Positions 19,049 to 24,719 of a stretch of 24,719 nt of DNA are shown here, piece after piece. A model generated the notes under the pieces. It ran no database searches, was not told the origin of the DNA, and saw nothing but the letters and a program-made list of their open reading frames with translations. The stretch comes from Welwitschia mirabilis (lineage: Eukaryota > Gnetophyta > Gnetopsida > Welwitschiales), in NCBI GenBank assembly GCA_051453625.1, contig JBOZIK010000001.1, positions 166,382,764-166,407,482 on the forward strand. The letters run 5' to 3'. Position 1 is the first letter of the stretch; each line of letters opens with the position of its first letter. The position numbers and the translations under genes are program-made.

Positions 19049-20569
19049 AAGATTAATATGAGTTTATGTTGAGTGTTTAACCTCATAAAAGATTGAGAGT
19101 AAGGAAAAGATATTTGAATATTTGCAATAATTTTTTTAAATCTTGAGGATTTTTCATTTTGTACATAGAGCTTTAACAAAATTCATACCCTAGTTTTCCT
19201 ACCTTTTACTATAAATATGATGTTTTATGGAGAATATTGCTTTAAGAAGTTATGATTTCATGTAGATTTATTTCAAGGCCATTAAAGGAATTGAAGGAAA
19301 AAATAAGGATATAGATCAAATGAAGATAAGTAGAAAACATAGTTATTTGTGGTAGATTTGGTTTCTTTTTTCTCTCTTCATATGGAAAAATCACTAATTC
19401 CATTTAAATTTTTGAAAGTAGATTAGTTTCAATATGTTTAGATTTTTCATGTTAAATTTAATTAATATTAGTAACTCTTATTTCTAAATCACTTATGTCA
19501 TGCCATTTTTGGCACTCTTTAATACATCATCATATTTGAAAAATAAACCTTATAAAAATTATCTAATATTACTATTTTGATCAAACATAAGTCAATTTTG
19601 AACCACTCGTCATACACAGTGTAAGTGATCTAGAGATGTAGCTCTGACAAGAATTAAAGATAATAAAGTAAAAACATAACCATAATAATTAGTTTTATAA
19701 TGTTTTAGTATGTGGTAGTTTGATAGTATAACTGAGTAATAGAGTAACTTTAATAATTGTTAAAGATGTGAATTGATAGGATTACTTTGACAATCATTCA
19801 CATTAATTGTTTATTATTTACATAGTGTTAATCATGAATTATTTTTAAATATTTGTGTGAGTTGTAAACTAGAAAGGGCATATTCAAAATAGTTTAGACC
19901 TTATAGTTGTTTCTCTACTTTATAGAAGATGTCTTTAATACCTCTCATGAAGTTTGAAAATCGAATGGGAGAAAAGCAATTGAATTTGAGGCATCCAAGA
20001 CTAGTAAAACTTTGTTACAAATTTAAAAAGATCAACTCAAGATAAAATAAATGGTATATTAGATCCATAGTCATAGACAAAGTTGGTAGATGTACAAAGA
20101 TCATCTAGAATAAAACGATCATTCATTATCAACACTACATGATGAGGTAATTATAAAATATAAATAAATTAATGAACTATTATATTATTTGATTTTTAAA
20201 ATTATAAATATACATTATCATCAAATGTTATACAAATGTACATTTGCATAAGATGTTACACAAATATACATTCACATAGGAGTTTATAAAGTGATTTACG
20301 ACATTGTTCAATGAGAAATAAACATGATGTTCATCTATCTTATGAATAAGATAATTTTATTTACATGAAAATTGGGAAGTCATTGGAGGTAGTCAATGAG
20401 CTTGGAGGCATAAAGAAGATTCTTAACAAAATCTATAATTATCAAAGAATTACATAGAGTTTCTTTATCAAGATTATCAAGGGATATCAGCATGTAATAA
20501 GATTATTACAAAACTATTAGTTGAATTTTTAAAGATCATTAATTTTTGAAATTCAACTAAATATGAACT
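19049..20569 (+). other. Leader and unrecognisable gag start of the downstream copia element
   Basis: From position in the element, leader and N-terminal gag are expected here. I cannot show gag homology. A short open phrase from ATG 19928 (MSLIPLMKFENRMGEKQLNL) might be the gag start because it contains a KFE-type phrase, but this is weak. The 28-bp tandem repeat at 20225-20280 lies inside. Confidence 0.35.
20225..20280 (+). repeat. 28-bp tandem duplication
   Basis: The units 20225-20252 and 20253-20280 share ATGTTA(T/C)ACAAAT(G/A)TACATT and differ at about six positions. Confidence 0.75.
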
Positions 20570-20960
20570 AAAGTTGATAAGTAGCATAATGCAAATTAGT
20601 AGATGGAATGAGAAGTCATTATGAAAAAATTAATGATAATTATGATGAAGGTAATAGCAAGTAAGGTTTATTAGTGAACACAATCTACTTAAGTACAAAG
20701 ATAATGAAAGTGATTAAAAGAGGAAAACCTAAGCAGATGAAGTCAAATAAAGTATAAGAGATGTCAAATAAATGGATATTATGTATCTAGTATGCTAAAT
20801 TAATGACTACTATGTATGTCAGTGTAAAATCCCATATGAAAAGATTTAGAAAATATATCAAGTGTAGCAAGTAAAGAAGATGAAGTAGATGTAGATTCTT
20901 GTGATACTACAAATAAATCTACATTCTATATTATGTCTGTATGTAGTAATGAAGAAGAAA
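20570..20960 (+). pseudogene. Ty1/copia gag C-terminal fragment with decayed zinc knuckle
   Basis: Frame 20605 reads GMRSHYEKINDNYDEGNSK, like the segment before the knuckle in Tork/Ale-type copia Gag. RGKPKQMKSNK follows, then YKRCQINGYYVSSM at 20753-20794. The last fits CX2CX4HX4C with only the second Cys left: the first Cys and the His are Tyr and the last Cys is Met. An acidic phrase, SKEDEVDVDSCDTTNKSTFY, follows near 20865-20925. Stops and shifts break it. The position about 1.6 kb after the primer site agrees with gag. Confidence 0.55.
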
Positions 20961-21642
20961 AAGTTAGATGAAGTGGATATTCTAGAATAAGATATTAAAA
21001 ATATGCAAACATAATAGTTTCTATTAATTTAGTTGCAATTACTACAATAAACTATTACATAATGAAGACCATAGTGACTTGAGATAGACTTCTAAAAAAA
21101 AGCTTATTTGATAAGTTGAACTAGATTTTTCAATTTAATCCAAATGGTAGATAAATATTCATAACTAATATTGAGTATTAAAATAAGTTTATTAAAATGT
21201 TTTAGGTAAATTAATTGGATTTTAACTAAAATATTCATTATATATTTTCCTAGATTAAAAGAGAATCTTTTATCACTAATTACGTTGGTTTTGATGGGTT
21301 TTGATGTTATTATAATGGTAAAAAATCAAAAATTAAAGATTATTAATTAAAATCATAACACTGTATTAAAGTCATGTAGAAATTTTTTTAAAATAATATT
21401 ATATAAAAGCTAATTTTCAAGTACAAAAACTCCTAGAAGATTTTATAACCCTTACAAGTACCTAAAGTATTATTTTTGCTAGTCTTTTAGTAAGACAATT
21501 ACTGAGAGTGTTGACTACATAATACCATTTCTCAAAAATTCATACAAGTAAAATAGTGCAAGTCATATCCATCTATTAAAAGTTGGTTATATTCTTGTAG
21601 CATCGCATGTTAATCACCTTCAATATTACATTAACATGGGTA
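20961..21642. other. AT-rich DNA with no recognised gene
   Basis: Protease and GAG-pre-integrase would be expected here if the downstream copia element were complete. I see no recognisable trace. A short duplicated phrase, GGTTTTGATGGGTTTTGATG, lies at 21288-21307. The last 16 bases are repeated on the far side of the gap. Confidence 0.45.
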
Positions 21643-21742
21643 NNNNNNNNNNNNNNNNNNNNNNNNNNNNNNNNNNNNNNNNNNNNNNNNNNNNNNNNNN
21701 NNNNNNNNNNNNNNNNNNNNNNNNNNNNNNNNNNNNNNNNNN
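21643..21742. other. Assembly gap, 100 N, with duplicated flanks
   Basis: A run of 100 N. TACATTAACATGGGTA ends at 21642 and occurs again at 21743-21758, so the two sides overlap in sequence. The real gap may be zero or negative. Confidence 0.97.
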
Positions 21743-22507
21743 TACATTAACATGGGTAGGGAATTTGATATAAAATTGATTGAAAATAAAAATGATAAGT
21801 CTAGAAACACAATAATGTTTGATGAAGAAAACTTGTTTAGTCTAAGATTTTACAATACAAATGAATATTAAAGGCACATAGACATAAGAGAATGACTTAA
21901 TTCTTTTTATCATAAGTTTTATTTTGGAAATAGTGCAATTATAAAAAGAGAAAAACATTTAGTGAAATGGAATAATTTATTATCATAACATACAAATTTT
22001 TCTAAAATAGTAATTCTAATATGTTAATAACATGAACATAATATACAAAAAAAACTTAGGTGGGATGACTATTTTTCTAATCTGATGAATTTGTGAAGAA
22101 CTATTATTTACCATTAAGGTTTCATAAGGATAACTAGATTTAGAACTGAGGTTTTTTTCCTTAAATGCTTTAGGTTCCCTAAAAGATATTTACTTTTTAT
22201 TTGTTATTATTAGTATCCTATTTGTGTGTCATAATCATGAACTTTTAAGATCAAGGGAGGGATTGAAGCCCTATGGAATATAATAGTTAGTCAAATTACA
22301 GTTTCAATAATAATTGTGAAATCTTAACTATGATAAAAAGTAAAAGTAATTATTAATAATAGTAAAACCCAAATTATATATGTGTAAATGCAAAGTAATA
22401 CGCCAAGGAGGTTGTTGTTGCTATGGTTGTTGTTTAGTAGAATTATTGTTGCATTCCCCAATCTCGTTTAGAATCAAAAGAAAATGAAGGTAGACAAGCT
22501 ATGAATA
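21743..22507. other. AT-rich DNA with no recognised gene
   Basis: This lies upstream of the integrase fragment. An open phrase after the gap (MGREFDIKLIENKNDKSRNT) has no clear family. A GTT-rich low-complexity stretch lies at about 22409-22450. No other structure is seen. Confidence 0.45.
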
Positions 22508-22907
22508 GATGTTAATGGAAAATATTTATTTAATTTCTTAAGATAAAGAAACTTTGAAACAGTATACAACTTCATATTCATCTTTTCAAAATGGAATGGT
22601 GGACATGAAGAATAGAACCCTGCATAAGATAACTATCTTCATATAAGAACATGTGCAAATAAAGGCATAATGATAAAAGAGGAACTCATAAATTCTTCAT
22701 ATATAGTAAATCCAATCCCCCTAGAGACACTAGAAGAAGGTATGCTAACAGAAATATATAGTATAACCAAAACATAAAATTGATCATCCAAAAACTTTTG
22801 GAAGTAGGGAATATTTTCACATTAATTACAAAATAAAATATGAATGTAAGCCTAAAAATAATATTTTAATTAGTTATATGGATGAAGCTGAGCTTATAGT
22901 ATCTTGA
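22508..22907 (+). pseudogene. Ty1/copia integrase fragment, broken
   Basis: This is part of a copia integrase, the enzyme that inserts element DNA into the host. DVNGKYLFNFLR (from 22508) aligns with the segment around the second catalytic Asp (family phrase D-N-G-G-E-Y/F). QYTTSYSSFQNGMVDMKNRT (22560-22619) is the highly conserved stretch with the catalytic Glu; here that residue is Asp (22602-22604). Further on, NPIPLETLEEGML and HPKTFGSREYFHINYKIKYE (from 22782) followed by NNILISYMDEAE match the end of the core and the start of the C-terminal part. Stops and shifts separate the pieces, and the frame ends at 22905. Order and + strand agree with the LTR at 18751. Confidence 0.82.
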
Positions 22908-23652
22908 ATTAATTAAGGAGGAACATAGTCTTAGCTAGGAAAAATGACTACAAATCCAATGTTAACATAATTAAGAAGAATCTAAAAATAGATGAACACC
23001 TTAGGAACTAGAAAAATGACAATGGTATTAATATTGAAAAGGGTAATCCTATAATGAAATTGAAATTTCATGAAGAACAAATAAATAAAGAGTTTCAATT
23101 TCATGTTAGTACTTACAATAAAGGTTAAACTAAAAGGGATCTTAAAAGATAAAAGTGGTAAAAAGATAATTAACAGATGCAAGAAGACGTTCCAAAAAGA
23201 ATATTTAGGAAGAAATTTTTATAAGAATAAATAAGTTAATGAAGGTCCCTGATATAGTGGATTTTGTTTATCCCATGGTAAGTGTTGTGATGCCTCACAC
23301 CGCAATAGTAAGAAGGCCTCAAATTAGTCAATAAGGCTCTTCCATGAAAGCAAGAAAATAGGTAATTAGCAAAGAAGATAATATGCTAATGAAACTAGTT
23401 ATGTGTGAGGTGGTACTAACTCTTAAAAATAAGAATATTTTTTGTTCTTATTGAGTGTTCATAACAAATCTTAATGAATTTAAAAATTACAAAGAAAAAA
23501 GTTAAAGTAATTACATAAGGATTTTCACAAGTCCTTATGATTAAATATAATGGAACATTTACATCAATCATGAGAATAGTAAAACTAAGATCTTTGATAA
23601 ATCCACCTGCGATATGGAGTTATAAAATATCTTAATACTAAATTAGTATTTT
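22908..23652 (+). pseudogene. Integrase-RT linker region, mostly unrecognisable
   Basis: By position this should hold the integrase C-terminal tail and the variable linker before RT. The text is Lys/Asn-rich with many stops. Phrases such as KVPDIVDFVYPMVSVVMPHT near 23240-23300 are open but match nothing I know. The minus-strand open frame at 22982-23182 is a hydrophobic shadow. Confidence 0.35.
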
Positions 23653-23850
23653 GATATTAAGGCTTAAAGGAAAAATTTATATCAAACTTCTCAAGGTTTT
23701 AGCACTAATAAATAAAAAAATAAAAATTCAAGATTACTTGATAAATTAAGGAATCACTTATATGATATTAAACATATTCAAAGGTTTAGTTTTCATGCTA
23801 AAGTTGAATTTAGAAATGTTATCTTAGATTCCAACATATTCATATTCACA
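23653..23850 (+). pseudogene. Ty1/copia reverse transcriptase fragment, broken
   Basis: Frame 23653 reads DIKA, stop, RKNLYQTSQGFSTNK, stop, then SRLLDKLRNHLYDIKHIQRF and FHAKVEFRNVILDSNIFIFT. This follows the copia RT order: the first catalytic Asp (D-x-K-x-A-F), the E-I-Y-M-x-Q-P-x-G-F region, K-L-x-K-x-L-Y-G-L-K-Q, and the D-x-C-V/I-Y/F-x-K strand. About eight residues after DIKA are missing. I cannot see the Y-V-D-D active site after 23850. The enzyme is dead. Confidence 0.75.
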
Positions 23851-24189
23851 AAAATAGGTTATAGACAATATTCATATCTTTCCATCTCAATGAATTATTG
23901 CTAATCAATCTAGATGAATTACATATTAAAGACTTTGCTAACAAAGTGGCATGAGATTTTAGTTATTTTAAACCAAGTCAATCATACTATTATTTGGAAA
24001 TAAAAATTATACAAAAGATAAAGTAGTTTAATCTATGTAATTACTTTAATTTAGTGGAATGGAAGATTTTGATCCAGATATGACCTTCTTCACCTAAAAG
24101 ATCTTGAAGTATAAATAATAGAGCCTATTAGTATAGATATGTTATTGATGGGTTATGATGTTTAATAAGTATAATATCTAATATTAAAT
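23851..24189. other. AT-rich DNA with no recognised gene
   Basis: The rest of RT and RNase H would be expected here, but no motif is recognisable. The element's 3' LTR is not seen before the minus-strand repeat at 24190. Confidence 0.45.
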
Positions 24190-24719
24190 ATGTGAGAATT
24201 GATTCAACTCAAAGGAGAGGGATGAATGAGTTCCATTAAATAAAATTATTTAAACTAATAACAAAACTATATGGAAATGCACAATAGAAACACCTTACCA
24301 AATAACATGGTTCCCCAACTTGGGTATGTCCATACAGAGAGGGTAGATTCTACTCACATCTCTAGATATTTTTAGCCTATAAGAAATAGTGGTTTTCTAG
24401 CGCACCACCTACCTTATAACAAATAAGAGTTTCCTTTACAAGATAGCACTCTCTCATCCTCAAGGAAATAATGGTTTTCACAAGTACACCACAAACCTTT
24501 ATAACAATGAGGGTTTCCTCATAAGACAGCATTCTTTTCCTCATAAGGAAATAATGGTTTTTTGGCTCACCAATAACCTTACATCAAATAAGTACCTAAA
24601 ATCACAGTATCAAAGAACACCCCTATAAGGGTTGCCTTGCAAGGTATTTGATAATCAAAAATTAGACTTTATGACAATATTCAATGATAAGATAGTCCAT
24701 AGTGTAAACCAAAATATAA
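24190..24719 (-). mobile_element. Partial Sirevirus-type LTR on the minus strand
   Basis: Read on the minus strand, GAACTCATTCATCCCTCTCC (24213-24232) resembles the AACAAACCTATTCACCTCCT near the 3' end of the + strand LTR at 4560-4579. On the + strand it is followed by CATGGTTCCCCAACTTGGGT ATGTCC-type text (24307-24332) and by tandem repeats. This is the order common in long copia LTRs read backwards. The LTR runs off the window edge. Orientation and class are inferred from this layout only. Confidence 0.4.
24383..24594. repeat. 82-83-bp tandem repeat, about 2.6 copies
   Basis: The units start GAAATAGTGGTTTTCTAG (24383), GAAATAATGGTTTTCACA (24465) and GAAATAATGGTTTTTTGG (24548, partial). Each holds CACCA...CCTTATAACAA-like text, GGGTTTCCT or GAGTTTCCT, AAGA(T/C)AGCA(C/T)TCT and a TCCTCA(T)AAG end. 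The third copy breaks off after about 47 bases. Confidence 0.85.

Noticed and set aside
22982-23182. Minus-strand open frame of 66 codons
   Set aside because: Hydrophobic shadow of Lys-rich text in the integrase-RT linker.

Overview
The window looks like repeat-rich intergenic DNA of a flowering plant. It is strongly AT-rich, carries three runs of N (assembly gaps), and contains no intact gene that I can see. Everything recognisable is the decayed remains of LTR retrotransposons typical of plants: Ty1/copia and Ty3/gypsy, including an 'envelope-like' protein family known essentially from plant elements. I cannot name the species. No tRNA, rRNA, CRISPR array or intact host gene was recognised.

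Layout. (1) 1-4641 is the 3' part of a Sirevirus-like Ty1/copia element on the + strand: a broken gag end, a protease/GAG-pre-integrase fragment, a GC-richer spacer with GTCGAC motifs, a broken envelope-like/PF20167-like gene (1401-2442), a polypurine tract, and a long LTR (about 3041-4641) with a diverged GTCGAC motif cluster and a 34-bp tandem repeat. Integrase, reverse transcriptase and RNase H are missing between the GAG-pre-integrase fragment and the envelope-like gene. (2) 4642-10934 is mostly unidentified AT-rich DNA. It holds a possible minus-strand LTR/primer-site junction at 4842-4857, a 99-bp imperfect palindrome, a 42-bp tandem duplication, a diverged direct repeat of about 600 bp (6681-7281 and 9477-10090), and a decayed coding-like stretch at 8140-8733. 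(3) 10935 to about 17240 is an Athila/Tat-like Ty3/gypsy element with two recognisable LTR copies, a broken gag and a broken protease, but no room for a full pol. (4) About 17760-19036 is the 3' end of a Ty1/copia element (end of RT and RNase H) with its 286-bp LTR. The same LTR is followed at once by a primer-binding site and a second decayed copia body (gag, integrase and RT pieces) reaching about 23850. (5) 24190-24719 looks like part of another Sirevirus-type LTR on the minus strand, with an 82-83-bp tandem repeat.

None of these genes can work together now: every reading frame is broken by stops and shifts, and several catalytic or metal-binding residues have changed. Many changes look like G-to-A or C-to-T, as expected for old, methylated transposon DNA. 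I found no convincing undescribed biological system. The more interesting points are the gypsy element that keeps gag and protease between LTRs but lacks pol, the single LTR shared by two copia bodies, the CpG-decayed motif cluster in the long LTR, and two coding-like stretches that I cannot assign.
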